A stretch of 64,000 nucleotides of DNA, from assembly GCF_040958095.1 (NCBI RefSeq), contig NC_091199.1, positions 35,542,942-35,606,941 on the forward strand, given 5' to 3'. Source of the DNA: Procambarus clarkii. Taxonomy: Eukaryota; Arthropoda; Malacostraca; Decapoda; Cambaridae. Below the pieces are notes generated by a model. It saw only the letters and a program-made list of their open reading frames with translations, was not told the DNA's origin and made no database searches. A program made the translations under genes and the position numbers. Of this stretch, positions 1 through 11,607 are shown one piece after another. Within the stretch, counting starts at the first letter, position 1, and every line of letters starts with the position of its first letter.

Positions 1-1105
1 TTTTCGAAGGCTTTCGAAACGTTTCTAAGCACTATATTACACTGATCTTTTTTCGACACTGCGTTGGCTATATGCTCGTAGAGCAGGGCTATTGCTGTAT
101 TGGGCCCTCTGCGGTTCCTAAACCCTTCCTGCCTGGTGTAATACTTCCGCTCCTCTTCCATGTACTTCACAAGTCTCTGACTGATTATTTTTTCAAATAT
201 TTTGCCTTGTACTTCGAGGAGGAAAATTGGCCTGTAATTTTCAGTTTGGGTTGGGGGTTTACCTGGCTTGGGCATTAATCCTATTGTGGCATTCTTGAAG
301 TATGTGGGGAATAGTTCAGATGCAAGAGCTGTATTTACTATACAAGTGTATTGATGGAGTGCAATCACTGGTAGGTTGGATAATACCATCTTATTTATCT
401 TGCTGTTGCCCGGCGCCGTGTTCTTGGAACCCATAATTGTTTTATGGACCTCTGCAATGGTTATGTGTTTCATAAGGTGGCAGTCATTGCAGATGTTGTT
501 AAGGTCTATTGTTTGCGTCGGGAGTAGTGCTTCAGCTCAGTTAACGACTTGAGTTGTAATTTCCCTTTCAATAATGGGGCAAAAGTTTAAATTTGTTTCC
601 GGGTTTATCCTGAATATTTTTTTCACAGAACTTCCTGAATTCCTGTTCTTGTTCACTTTCCTCATAGAGTTTATTTCCTGAGGCGTCTATGATTCAGGGT
701 GTTCCTTCACCTGTGTTTTCCATCACTTTCTTCCAGAACTTTCCTGGGTTTCTGTAGTCGGCTTAAATTTTGCTTATTAGGTCATCCCATTTTTTGGTGT
801 ATTCTATTTTGTATAGATCTTAAAGCTCGTCTTGTAACTCTCTTTGTAGTCTTTTGTGCTCGTCCGTCCACCCGTTGTGCGTTATGAGTTGTAGAGGATT
901 GTTATATCTGGTTTGCAGTGTCCTAAGTGTCTCAGTGGCTTGGGGGTGTGGGAGCATTATGTGGTGAGCTACGGGGATATGATCGTTCATGCATTTTTCT
1001 ATGATGCTAATACACGTATTTAGCTCTGTATTTATGCATGATGTTTCCTTTCCATTAAAGTCTGTGACACTGATTTCCTGTGCACTGCTTTTGAACGCTT
1101 CCCAG
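1..1105 (-). pseudogene. LINE reverse transcriptase fragment
   Basis: The minus-strand translation of about 1-300 contains a PGK-P...ENYRPI-like block, then KIFEKIISQRL and GFRNRRGPNTAIALLYEH. These match the conserved N-terminal RT blocks of Jockey-group LINEs (fingers region before the first catalytic aspartate). The catalytic YADD-type motif would lie beyond the window edge. Between about 300 and 1105 the reading frame is repeatedly interrupted. It is the continuation of the endonuclease remnant upstream on the same strand. No function is expected. Confidence 0.7.
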
Positions 1106-2098
1106 TCAGTTTTTTGTGTATTGAAGTCTTGGTGGTGAGGGTTTCTGAATGGGGTTAGCCGATAGCTTCATTATTATTGGTAGGGGGTCGCTTGTGCTCT
1201 CTGGGCCCCTTTCTATGCGGGTGTTTAAGAAGTGGTGGTTGTTTGACAGTATTATGTCTGGTTTACCACTGTGTCCTTGTCTGACATAAGTTGGGAAGTC
1301 TGGGCCCAGGTGGGTTAGATTGCCGTTCCTTATCATATTGTGGATGGCATCTCCTGCCTGGTTGTTCCATCCGTGTCCCAGTGTTCTGTATTTGGTGTTC
1401 AGACCTCCCAGGAAGTAGCGATAACAAACAACAAGGTTGTGCATTGTGTTAAACAGACTGCTGCTTATCTGTTGAATAGTTATGGGGGTTAGGTTGAAAG
1501 CATGCGACATTATATAATTGTAGACGTATTTCGTATTAGCATTAGGGATATTGTGTTGGAATTTTACGTGCTGAGTTCGTATACGTTCTTTGAGGATCTT
1601 GTAGTTAACCGTGTGGGTTTCGTTTCTTGAGAAGAATTCGGTATTGTTTGGGATCTCTGCTGAGTCCTGGGTGACTGTGTCTGAGTTTGCAGCATTGTCT
1701 GTATGTGTGTGGTAAGCATTGATGCCCACTGTGTGTCTGTGATCTGCCTCAGTTACCTCATCGGAATTCGCTAATAGTTGTGTCTCCTGTGGTGCTTGTA
1801 TGTTTGTAGGCCCTCCTTGGGGGTCATTAGTGGTGGATGGTGCGACTGGTGTTAGTTCAACTTCCCCTTCTGACTCATCGAGGGTCTCTGCATTCGTGGG
1901 TCCTGACACTTGTTGGGAGTTAGTCTCAGATGTGGGAATGCTGATTATATTGCTGGCCACCAGGGCTTTTATGATGTTAAGGGTGGAAGGATTGTCTGGG
2001 AATACCATTTCTGGGAGACCATTCCTCCTGTACGTTTCTTTAATTACGGATCCAAAAGACCCTGGACTAGCTAAGTTTTCTAAGTGAGCAAAGATCAT
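1106..2098 (-). pseudogene. LINE ORF1 tail joined to half an APE endonuclease
   Basis: A 330-codon open frame. Residues 1 to about 215 are polar and acidic, without a recognised fold, and look like the ORF1 C-terminus. Residues 229-310 match the C-terminal half of a LINE apurinic-type endonuclease: FLGGLNTKYRTLG (family GDxNA/KHxxWG-like block), TYVRQGHSGKPDIIL and SDPLP. The family motif is SDH, so the catalytic histidine is replaced by proline. The N-terminal endonuclease half is not visible, which suggests an internal deletion that fused the two ORFs in frame. Inactive. Confidence 0.65.
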
Positions 2099-2986
2099 AC
2101 TGCTCAGGATCTTTGTTGGTAGGTCCCCAATTACCTGTGAGGTCGTGTTTACTGGATTGTGTGGGGTAGTGTTTACTGGATTATGTGATACCTTATTTGA
2201 CCAAGCATTGGTGGTAGTTATACCTGCATAGGTATTATTAGCTGTTGCTGTCTATTTTGCTGCGGCTCCGGCCCTTTTTTGTTTTAGGATGTTCTTCCTA
2301 GTGGGACAGATTGATGCCAGCATGCTGTGGGGACCGCCCACAATTGAGACATTTGGGGTTTGATTTATTTGTGCAATCTCTGAATATGTGCCCCTGCTCG
2401 GCGCATTCTGAAAATACTTTGACCGTTTGTTGGCAATCTGCGGCTGTATGGTCGTATTTATAGCATGTCCAACAAGGGGTTATGTTATAGCCTTCCTGCT
2501 CAAGGTTGTAGTTGTCCGTGCTCAGGTCGTACTAGTGGCAATGGATACCTTGGCTGAGGGCTTCCAGCCATGGAGGTTTCTTCGAATCATATTTTCATCA
2601 CTGTAAACAATCTTGGCATGAGAATTACTTCTTCTACCTTGGCCCAATCATTCCTTTCTTCTATGTCACATTTTATATTTTCAGGGGTATGGTTAGTAGG
2701 TGCTGCATCAAGTCTCTTCAGGACTATTGTCTTCCTGGCCTGCAGCTCTGGGGGGAATAATGACCAGAAAATGTTTATCCGTCAATTTACGTATATTTTC
2801 TCCCTTGAGGACTGTGTCAACATCTTCATCCTGGTAACATAGTGCTATGAATGAGGAGTCCTGTGTGGTTACTAGTTTAGAAAATCGTACCTTGAGAGAG
2901 AACAAGAGATTGGCTAGTTCATTCTGTTTATCATAGCTTGTCCCCCCCACCACAAGGGGGCGGATTTTTACCCGGGAATCTCTCAT
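2099..2986 (-). pseudogene. LINE ORF1 (gag-like) with CCHC zinc knuckles
   Basis: The start is the ATG at 2986; 92 codons are open (to 2708), including VVGGTSYDKQNELANLLFSL and FIALCYQDEDVDTVLKGENI. Further along the strand, around 2480-2290, is CWTCYKYDHTAADC, a clean C-x2-C-x4-H-x4-C knuckle. Next is a second knuckle whose first Cys reads Phe (FSECAEQGHIFRDC), then a third (CLNCG) cut by a frameshift. In intact relatives this protein binds element RNA and carries it to the target. The copy is broken between 2707 and 2480 and at 2320. Confidence 0.7.
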
Positions 2987-3000
2987 TGTCTCAGTACTAG

Positions 3001-6000
3001 TTCATTTTTTTCTGTTTTCTTGCTTTCCTCTTTCCTTCTCTTCCTAAGAATAAGCTCTCCTTAGCTGAGGGCTAAGCACTCCGTCCACTAAGCACTTGGT
3101 TGGTTGGGACTGGCAGAGGTTAGCCCTCAGTGACTAATTCTCCTATGTCCTATTTGTAGACAGAAGGTTCCCTAAGAAAGCCTAACCTTGCTACAAGGGT
3201 GAACAAATGCCCAAATCAAGTGTCCCCGTATATTTTGCAGGTAACCGCATGGGCCACTGGACCGTTCCACTTTACTTGTTGAAATGGCGAAGTGAGAAGA
3301 GTTGGAGATAGTGAGGAAGATAAGTCTTATAACTATGAATGTACAGGTGCTCTGTGCAAAGCTGGAATCATTTAATGTTGGTGGCTGTGTCACCCTCCTG
3401 TTAGGGAGGGGGTGGGAAAGACTGTTGGGACAGTGGGCCCGTGGGAGGGGTCAGGTTACAATCGCACCACTCTCATTGCTGTAGTTGTTGCCTGAAGCAG
3501 GTGATGCCTTTAGATATATCTCTTCTTGCTAGAGTGTCTTACAGTGAGCCCCAAGTACCCTGTGCAAGTAATGCTGTGTTATTAGCACCAGCAATGCATC
3601 AAACACTAACGTTTGGTAGGCTTCCCCTGGTATGGAGCGGTGGAGGCCAGCTAGCCTCTCTCCAGGCCTCCTGCGCCTATGCCTGAGTGTGCTCCCAGGA
3701 TATTAGTTCACTCTAGGGTTCCTCTTTTACTAGTGACTTATGCTATAGTGTCAGAACACTCAGCAGCACAATAGTATTGTCTCGATACAACCTGGCTATC
3801 AAACACAAGGGTTGGGTACGAGGAACTTAACCCCTAGATGGGAAGAGGAGGCACGCACATCCTCTCAGCCCAGGGCCTGGTGGCAGTGTCAAGGTGGAGG
3901 GTTGTGGGGGATGGTGGTTGGTGGTGTGTAGGTGGAAGGTATTGGGAGATGTTATATTGTATTTTATAGAGCATAGGTGCAGGGTAGTGGATGGTTAAGT
4001 GAGGGTGGGGGTGATGGGGTGGATGGTGGTGGTGTGTGTAGGGAAGGTGGTGGGGTAGTGAGGGTGGGGGTTGCACTTACCTATCAGTGACCAAGGGCAG
4101 CGCGTCCTCGTAAACGAAGGCTAAAGACCAATCCATGCACCAGCCAAACCCCCTGTTTATGAATGATAAACGGTTTACACACGACTAATGTGGGGAAACT
4201 GACCTGTGGACTTTATTTAGCCATATATACTAAATTTTATTGTATTTTATATAGGAATTTATTTTTATGTTAATATATTTCGATAGTAAACTGTATGATG
4301 GTTAAAATGGACTGTATGATATATAAATTCCCACAAATCGCTTTCCTTACACATTCTGGGGGGTTTATTATTTATATACCTCGTCTAGTAATAAAAATTA
4401 TTGATTGGTAGACATTCATTACAGTATTAGACAACATATATTAGTAATTAAACGGGGAGACCTTATCTTGTATGGCTGATTTTGTCCTAGGCAACCAGAT
4501 ATGAACACGGATGAAGAAGCTAGTCGATACACTTTGTGTGTGAGGCTGGCCTCCAACTCATGTACTGCAGTACTTGATAACCAGTAATTCTAGTTCCTCT
4601 TCAATTACACCTGTCAAAGGGCACACACTATAATGGCAGTAATCCTAATATGACAGCTATATCAGAAGATATATAGGCAATTTAAATAAAGAGACGTGAA
4701 TATCTCTCACCTTGTTGTTTGTTCTCGCTATGCATTCTGACCGGTTCACCTTATAGCTACCTAAGATTACTGATCAGGAATAAAATATAATAAATGGGTT
4801 TCGACGGAACACTTCCCTTATAGTAGACGTAGATCATGTGTTGACAATGCACTTTATTCCCTTAACACTGTTGTCCAAGGGAAATTATTGGGGCTAGATC
4901 TGCCCCAGCAGGATTGGTATGATGTTAATGGCGACTGCTCTCGCCCTGCTCCCACTGATGCCTCGGCTATCTTGTCCAGATGTCAAGAAGTGAATGGAAG
5001 GCTTACATTTACTCTATTTTAGTACTGATAATTAAGTTGATTCAAATGAAATGTTTTTATTATGTTAACAGTCCAAAGACTTTGGTATTAAGAAGATTTC
5101 CCATTAACATAGCTGGTGAATCTAATAGCGATGTGGTAATGACATCCCCCGTTTTCTACTGCCGGAAATTTCTACTGTGTCAATTTGAAAGTTGGTAAAT
5201 GGTGTCGATTTTTCCGACAACTCACGACTGATGACGTCCGAACACTTCCAGAACATGTGCATCGCTGATGACTTTTGTTTGAACCACAACGCTGTAAATG
5301 ATTTACCTACTTACTACAAATGCAAATAAGAGCCAACAGATCCTAAACACCTAACCTATCCCAACCATTGCCTAAATATGCACAATTTGATAATATATTA
5401 ATTTATATTTGAGAAAACTTCTGTTTAAAATGAACAAAATCTTAAAACTGATGAATGTGTCTCATGGGTCAGCCACTGGATGGAATGGACTTGGTCTTTG
5501 GATGGGTTGCTAAGGAGGTGAAGCTCTTTAAACCTCTCCTACTCGGGCCTTGTTGTACTTGTTGCATTACAGTTTAACTATTCTCACGATCACATTCTAT
5601 GTCGGATCTTGTCTTAAAATTTTTGATGAGAGGTGGCTTCTGCAACTTCTTCTTTCGGTTCATTCCACTTGTTGCCTATACATACAGGGTAGGAGTATGT
5701 CCTTATCTTTCCTCTAATAATTTGGGTTTCCTACCTCAACTTATGCCCTATTAATCGTTCATTAAAAACAAGCTGTCCCTGTTAACCTTGTACATTAGCC
5801 TCAGTATTTGATGTTATGATCAAATCCTCTCAGTTAGTTATAACCTCCCTGGTTGTAAGGCGCAGTTCTCTTAACTCTTATAGCTTAACCTTCTTATTAA
5901 CAAATCTCTACATTCTTTCATATTCTTTTATGCTCATTACTCTCACTGGACTTCTCCTCTTTGTAAAAGTATGTGTAAGAACTGGCCATATTGAAGGAGA

Positions 6001-6038
6001 GTTTCCTGGTGGTTCAATATTCAACGCCCCACTACCTA
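3001..6038. other. No gene recognised; upstream of host exon 1
   Basis: 3000-3200 is AG/CT-rich and may be the 5' leader of the LINE to its left. 3895-4075 is a GGTGG/GTGG-rich tract. The rest is AT-rich single-copy-looking sequence with only short chance reading frames (for example 4980-5198 and 5816-6070) that show no domain, signal peptide or splice context I can support. Confidence 0.5.
3895..4075. repeat. GGTGG-rich simple tract
   Basis: A degenerate run of GTGG, GGTGGTG and GGGTGGTGG on the plus strand, interrupted by a short AT-rich stretch near 3955-3975. The His/Pro-rich reading frame on the other strand is a by-product of this composition. Confidence 0.6.
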
Positions 6039-6043
6039 TCAGT
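6039..6043 (+). promoter_or_regulatory. Candidate initiator (TCAGT)
   Basis: TCAGT is the arthropod initiator core. It lies 108 nt upstream of the exon-1 ATG and sits in an imperfect dyad, CAACGCCCCACT (6023-6034) against AGTGTGGGCGTTG. No good TATA box is visible at the expected distance; CAATATT at 6016-6022 is too close. A single 5-mer is weak evidence. Confidence 0.25.
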
Positions 6044-6148
6044 GTGGGCGTTGAGCGCGGGTGTACTTAGTGCGTGGTGGCCAGCCAGCCAGCCAGCAGT
6101 CATGCAGGGTATTGGTTAGTGTGTAGTGTGAGTGTGGTGGAGAGAGTC

Positions 6149-6314
6149 ATGTCTGTCTGTCTGCTGCCTCTCCTTTGTGTCCTGGTGGGCTGGTCGGCCG
6201 CCTTCCCGGAGGCCACCATGGGCCACACGGAGGAGTTGGACCTGACTGGTACCGTCATTATTAACCAGATTGCTATACATCAGCTGCAGGAGGAGCAGCG
6301 AGGCGTCCAGGAAG
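6149..6314 (+). CDS. Exon 1 of a secreted coiled-coil protein (signal peptide)
   Basis: The chosen ATG at 6149 has a purine at -3 and opens a typical signal peptide: MSVCLLPLLCVLVGWSAA, with likely cleavage after A18 before FPEA. An in-frame ATG 75 nt upstream (6074) would hide this signal, so it was not used. The mature start is polar (MGHTEELDLTG), then IAIHQLQEEQRGVQE begins a helical region. The exon ends GAAG|GTGAGA, a good splice donor, after 55 codons plus 1 nt (phase 1). Phase 1 matches the acceptors at 11873 and 63169, which continue in frame with Gly at each junction. I do not recognise the protein. A secreted or extracellular oligomer with a coiled-coil stalk is inferred. Confidence 0.72.
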
Positions 6315-6404
6315 GTGAGAGTAAGAGCAAAGTTATGTTCACAGTTCCTTGTGACTTATTTAATGAGTTAGAAAACTGAATATTTGTGGCTTATATATAA
6401 ACAT

Positions 6405-8147
6405 CACGATAAGGCACCAGTACACACCATAAGGCACCAGTACACACCATAAGGCACCAGTACACACCATAAGGCACCAGTACACACCATAAGCCACCAG
6501 TACACACCATAAGGCACCGGTACACACCATAAGGCACCAGTACACACCATAAGGCACCAGTACACACCATAAGGCACCAGTACACACCATAAGGCACCGG
6601 TACATACCATAAGGCACCAGTACACACCATAAGGCATCGGTACACACCATAAGGTACGAGTACACACTATAAGGCACAGTACACACCATAAGGCACCAGT
6701 ACACACAATAAGGTACAAGTACACTCCATAAGACACCAGTACACACCATAAGACACCAGTACACACCATAATGCACCAGTACACACCATAAGGTACCAGT
6801 ACACACTATAAGGCACCAGTACACGCCATAAGGCACCAGTACACACCATAAGGAACCAAAACACACACCATAAGGTACCAGTACACACTATAAGGCACCA
6901 GTACACGCCATAATGCACCAGTACACACCATAAGGCACCAGTACACACAATAAGGTAAGAGTACACACCATAAGGCACCAGTACACACCATAAGGCACCA
7001 GTACACACAATAAGGTAAGAGTACTCACCATAATACACCAGTACACACCATAAGGCACAAGTACACACCATAAGGCACCAGTACACACCGTAATGTACCA
7101 GTACACACCATAATGCACCAGTACACACCGTAAGGCACCAGTACACACCATAAGGCACCAGTACACACCATAAGGCACCAGTACACTCCATACGGCACCA
7201 GTACACACCATAAGGCACCAGTACACACCATAAGGCACCGGTACACACCATATGTCACCGGTACACACTTTAAGGCACCGTTAAACACCGTAAAACAACC
7301 AGTACACACCATAAGGCACCAGTACGCATCATAAGGCACCAGTACACACCATAAGGTACCAGTACACACCATAAGGCACCAGTACACACCATAGCGCACC
7401 AGTACACACCATAAGGTACCAGTACACTCCATAAGGCACCAGTACACACCATAGCGCACCAGTACACACCGTAAGGCACCAGAACACTCCAAAAGGCACC
7501 AATACACACCATAAGGTACCAGTACACACCATAAGGCACCAGTACACACCATAGCGCACCAGAACACACCTTAATGCACCCGTACACAGTAAAAAGCACC
7601 AGTACACACTACGATGCACCAGTACACACCATAATGCACCAGTACACAGTAAAAGGCACCAGTACACACCATTAGGCACCAATACACACCATTAGGCACC
7701 AGTACGCACCATAATGCACCAGTGCACACTATAATGCACCAATACACACCATAAAGCACCAGTACACACCATAATGCACCAGTACACAGTAAAAGGCACC
7801 AGTACACACCATTAGGCACCAATACACACCATTAGGCACCAGTACGCACCATAATGCACCAGTGCACACTATAATGCACCAATACACACCATAAAGCACC
7901 AGTACACACCATATGGCACCAGTACACACCATAAGGCACCAGTACACACCATAAGGCACCAGTACACACCATAAGGCACCAGTACACACCATAAGGCACC
8001 AGCACACACCAAAAGATACCAGTACACACCATAAGGTACCAGTACACACCATAGGGCACCAGTACGCACCAAAAGGCACCAGAACACACCATAAGGCACC
8101 AGTACACACCATAAGGCACCAGTACACACCATAAGGTACCAGTACAC
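6405..8147. repeat. Minisatellite A, 20-bp unit, left block
   Basis: About 87 tandem copies of AAGGCACCAGTACACACCAT and close variants. Recurrent variants (GGTACC, TAATGC, CACAGTAAAA) recur in sets, suggesting higher-order duplication; for example 7620-7735 is echoed at 7755-7875. It lies in intron 1 of the host gene. Confidence 0.95.
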
Positions 8148-8404
8148 ATCAATGTCAGCACTGTGGAGAAATGGCCGACAGACCACTGGAACATTATCTA
8201 ACACAGTGCAGTTACAAACCCATTAAGATTTCAACTTAGATTCAACAGAGCAGAAGAAGTTGTTAAACACATATGGCAAAATCTTACTGAAGCGACCATA
8301 AGAGTCATAAATACTCATACTCCGCCCAAGTACAACAGAAACAAGCAACACTTAGTGGGCCAGCCAGAGGCTTAGGGCCCGCGCAGGAAAATCACTGAAA
8401 AAAA
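8148..8404 (+). mobile_element. 3' end fragment of a Jockey-like LINE inside minisatellite A
   Basis: The plus-strand translation begins CQHCGEMADRPLEHYLTQC, a Cys-x2-Cys...His-x4-Cys knuckle of the type found at the C-terminus of Jockey-group ORF2 proteins. About 170 nt of 3' sequence follow, ending in a short A run (GAAAATCACTGAAAAAAAG). It is severely 5'-truncated. Minisatellite A resumes immediately after it. Confidence 0.65.
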
Positions 8405-9493
8405 GTACACACAATTAGGTACCAGTACACACCTTAAAGCAACAGTACACAGTATAAGGCACCAGTACACACCATAAGGCACCAGTACACACCTTAAAGC
8501 AACAGTACACAGTATAAGGGACCAGTACACACCATAAGGCACCAGTACACACCATAAGGCTCCAGTATACACCATAAGGTACCAGTACACACCATAAGGC
8601 ACCAGTACACACCATAAGGCACCAGTACACACCATAAGGCACCAATACACACAATAATGCACCAGTACACACCATAAGGCACCAGTTCACACCATACGGC
8701 ACCAATACACACGATAAAGCACCAGTACACGCTATAATGCACCAGTACACACCATAAGGCACCAGTACACACCATAAGGCACCAGTACACACCAAAAGGC
8801 ACCAGAACACACCATAAGGCACCAGTACACACCATAAGGCTCCAGTATACACCATAAGGTATCAGTACACACCATAACGCACCAGTACACACCATAAGGC
8901 ACCAGTACACACCATAAGGCACCAATACACACAATAATGCACCAGTACACACCATAAGGCACCAGTTCACACCATAAGGCACCAATACACACGATAAAGC
9001 ACCAGTACACACTATAATGCACCAGCACACACCATAAGGCACCAGTACACACCATAAGGCACCAGTACACACCATAAGGCACCAGTACACACCATAAGGC
9101 ACCAGTACACACCATAAGGCACCAGTACACACCATAAGGCTCCAGTATACACCATAAAGTACCAGTATACACCATAAGGCACCAGTACACACCATATGGC
9201 ACAAGTACACACTATAAGGCCCCAGTACACACTAAGGCACCAGTACACAATATAAGGCACAAGTACACATTATAAGGCACCAGTACACACCATAAGGCAC
9301 CAGATCACACTATAACGCACCAGTACACACTATATGGCACCAGTAGACAGTATAAGGCACCAGGACACACCATAAGGCACAAGTACACACCATAAGGCAC
9401 CAGTACACACCATAATGCATCAGTACACACCATAAGGCACCAGTACACTCCATAAGGTACCAGAACACAACATAAGGCACCAGTACACACCAT
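8405..9493. repeat. Minisatellite A, 20-bp unit, middle block
   Basis: About 54 further copies of the same unit, ending at CCATAAG where the CR1 3' tail begins. Runs of near-identical units at 8560-8760 and 8850-9130 point to a local higher-order duplication. Confidence 0.95.
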
Positions 9494-9562
9494 AAGAACA
9501 TAAGAACATAAGAACAAAGGCAACTGCAGAAGGCCTATTGGCCCATACGAGGCAGCTCCTAT

Positions 9563-10304
9563 TTATAACCACCCAATCCCACTCATATACTTGTCCAACC
9601 CATGCTTGAAACAATCGAGGGACCCCACCTCCACAATGTTACGCGGCAATTGGTTCCACAAATCAACAACTCTGTTACTGAACCAGTATTTACCCAAGTC
9701 TTTCCTAAATCTAAACGTATCCAATTTATACCCATTGTTTCGTGTTCTGTCGTGTGTTGATATTTTTAATACCCTATTAATATCCCCCATTGTTATGGCC
9801 ATTCACCCACTTGTAAACCTCTGTCATGTCACCCCTAACTCTTCGCCTTTCCAGTGAATGCAGCTTAAGCTTTGTTAATCTTTCTTCATATGAAAGATTT
9901 CTAATTTGGTGAATTAACTTAGTCATCCTACGCTGGACACGTTCAAGTGAATTTATATCCATTCTATAATATGGCGACCAAAATTGAACTGCATAATCTA
10001 AATGAGGCCTAACTAGAGCAAGATATAGCTTGAGAACCACACCAGGTGTCTTGTTACTAACGCTACGATTAATAAATCCAAGTGTCCGATTTGCCTTATT
10101 ACGAACATTTATGCATTGATCCTTTTGTTTTAAATTCTTACTAATCATAACTCCCAGATCCCTTTCGCAATTCGACTTCGCAATCTCACCACCATCTAGC
10201 TCGTATCTTGTAACCCTATCATCATTACCTAACCTCAGAACTTTACATTTATCAGCATTAAACTGATAGTTTAATGCTGATAAATGCACTATTAGTTTAA
10301 ACAA
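9563..10304 (-). pseudogene. CR1 ORF2, C-terminal RT and tail
   Basis: Two overlapping frames (10304-9777 and 9802-9563) together cover the region from FNADKCKVLRLGNDD through ERDLGVMISKNLKQKDQ, ALVRPHLDYAVQFWSPYY, LERVQRRMTKLI to VVDLWNQLPRNIVEVGSLD. This is the RT thumb/connection and C-terminus of a CR1 ORF2. The catalytic FADD block and everything before it are missing. A frameshift near 9790 separates the two frames. The intact counterpart of this stretch is seen at 17394-18470. Confidence 0.85.
10246..10286. repeat. Perfect 19-bp fold-back at the CR1 deletion breakpoint
   Basis: Arms 10246-10264 and 10268-10286 are exact reverse complements (CATTTATCAGCATTAAACT) around a 3-nt loop. The left arm is normal ORF2 sequence, also present at 18077-18095 without the fold-back (with one difference, TATAAGC for TATCAGC). 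The right arm starts exactly where the deletion begins. Confidence 0.85.
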
Positions 10305-10369
10305 ATCGTTTCTGTGTGTGGCTCAGTTTTGATTCCCTCTTTGAGACTACATTTCAAATTGTCCCTAAC

Positions 10370-10720
10370 CTATATGGCTACTCCCCCTCCTCGTCTAATA
10401 TATCTATCTGTGTGAAATTGTTTAAATCCATTTATTTGATATTCAGCTAATAGTTCTCTATTTTCTACATTCATCCACGTTTCGGTAAGTTCAATAATAT
10501 CTATTTTTTCTGTGCAGACAAGAGCATTTAATTCGTTAATTTTATTTCTTAGACTTCTACTGTTAGTGTAATATACCCTATGTGAATTGTTATTTTGAGG
10601 CCCTTCTCTTTCCCTGATCATTTTGCCAATTCCTTTCTCCCACAAACACATACTTTTATTATCTCCTGCCTCCAAATCAATTCCCATACCTCTATCTACT
10701 AACAGTTTAAACCCAAACAA
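10370..10720 (-). pseudogene. CR1 ORF2, N-terminal endonuclease fragment
   Basis: The translation YYTNSRSLRNKINELNALV, IIELTETWMN and RRGGGVAI is the N-terminal third of an APE-type LINE endonuclease (the YxN..S block and the ETW catalytic-glutamate block). The start overlaps the end of ORF1 by about 22 nt, a normal CR1 arrangement. The sequence then runs about 65 nt further and joins RT C-terminal sequence, so most of the endonuclease and the catalytic RT are deleted. Confidence 0.8.
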
Positions 10721-11607
10721 ACACCTCTAACCACTTCTTCCAACGAGTTCGCAACAGCAACAACCCCAGCTCTCGATAGATGCACCCCATCACGAGCATA
10801 CATTTCATTTCTTCCATAGAAGTGTTCCCAGTTGTCTATGAAAGATATTGTATTTGATTTGCAATATCTTTCCAGCCGGCAATTGACACCAATTGCCCTC
10901 GACATCCATTCATTTCCCACTCCCTTTCTTGTAAGAATGCCACATATGATCGGGATTCCTCCCTTGCTCCTAACTAATTCAATGGCTGTCCTGAATCTCT
11001 GTATTAGTTCCTCACTCCTAACTCGTCCAACATCATTACCCCCTGCACTAATACAAATAATGGGTTTGTTCCCATTTCCTGTCATAATATCATTCATGTT
11101 TCCAACAATATCACCAATTCCAGCTCCCGGATAGCAAATCCTTAATCTGTTCCCCCTGTCTCTGGCACAAAACGTTCTGTCTAAATACCTCACCTGGGAA
11201 TCTCCCACAACCAAAATTCGCTTCGATTCTCCCTTTTCCTTTCGAGCAGTTTGAGGGACCTGCGCTTCAATGCTCCTCGTGACTTTGTCTTTGCCACCTC
11301 GTTGAACAACAGGTTCAACACAACACTCGTCCTCTAATACGTCAAATGCGTTAAAAGTCCTTAGGTGTAGGCTATTAGTTGTCGGTTTTGCCAAGGTCTT
11401 CTTAAGACCCCTGTCTTTCACAACTTGCCAAGACGAGGACTTCTTAATACTGGTCCCGTCAGTCCTCCTTAATGAGGTCCCGTCAACACTGGCCTCCTCC
11501 TTCGTTTCCTCCCGAAGTCTCAGCCATCGTACCTCCTCCCGCAGGGAATCCCTCTCTGCTCTCAGAGCTCCAACCAGACTTACCAAATCCTTCACTAATC
11601 CTTCCAT
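10699..11607 (-). CDS. CR1 ORF1 with SGNH/GDSL esterase domain
   Basis: The open frame extends to 11691, but the ATG at 11607 (residue 29 of the longer frame) begins MEGLVKDLVSLVGALRAERD, a coiled coil, and is the better start. In the longer numbering, ILVVGDSQVRYLD (residues 159-171) is SGNH block I with the nucleophile Ser; SAGGNDVGR (215-223) is block III; ARDGVHLSRAG (299-309) is block V with Asp and His. Esterase-type ORF1 proteins are known in CR1 LINEs. The frame is complete, although the ORF2 of the same element is internally deleted. The function in retrotransposition is unsettled; membrane or lipid contact has been proposed. Confidence 0.85.
   Translation of the reverse strand: MEGLVKDLVSLVGALRAERDSLREEVRWLRLREETKEEASVDGTSLRRTDGTSIKKSSSWQVVKDRGLKKTLAKPTTNSLHLRTFNAFDVLEDECCVEPVVQRGGKDKVTRSIEAQVPQTARKEKGESKRILVVGDSQVRYLDRTFCARDRGNRLRICYPGAGIGDIVGNMNDIMTGNGNKPIICISAGGNDVGRVRSEELIQRFRTAIELVRSKGGIPIICGILTRKGVGNEWMSRAIGVNCRLERYCKSNTISFIDNWEHFYGRNEMYARDGVHLSRAGVVAVANSLEEVVRGVCLGLNC

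Larger units (their letters stand above)
1..3000 (-). mobile_element. Decayed Jockey-like LINE
   Basis: Read on the minus strand, the segment gives in order an ORF1 with an N-terminal nucleic-acid-binding region and CCHC zinc knuckles (2986 downward), an endonuclease remnant (about 1410-1106) and reverse-transcriptase sequence running off the window start. ORF1 zinc knuckles with APE endonuclease and RT are the layout of Jockey-group non-LTR elements. Frameshifts and stops break every part, so it is a dead copy. Clade assignment rests on domain order only. Confidence 0.75.

Noticed and set aside
4980..6070. Short plus-strand frames upstream of exon 1 as extra exons
   Set aside because: No splice phase, homology or composition supports them.
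6074..6148. The upstream in-frame ATG at 6074 as the start of the host protein
   Set aside because: It would place 25 residues before a clear signal peptide; the ATG at 6149 has a better context and gives a normal secretory N-terminus.
6360..9523. Many long minus-strand frames of the type VCTGALWCVLVPYGVYWCL
   Set aside because: A 20-bp tandem repeat without stop codons stays open in all three frames and yields a repeating 20-residue peptide. There is no start context, domain or codon signature of a gene.
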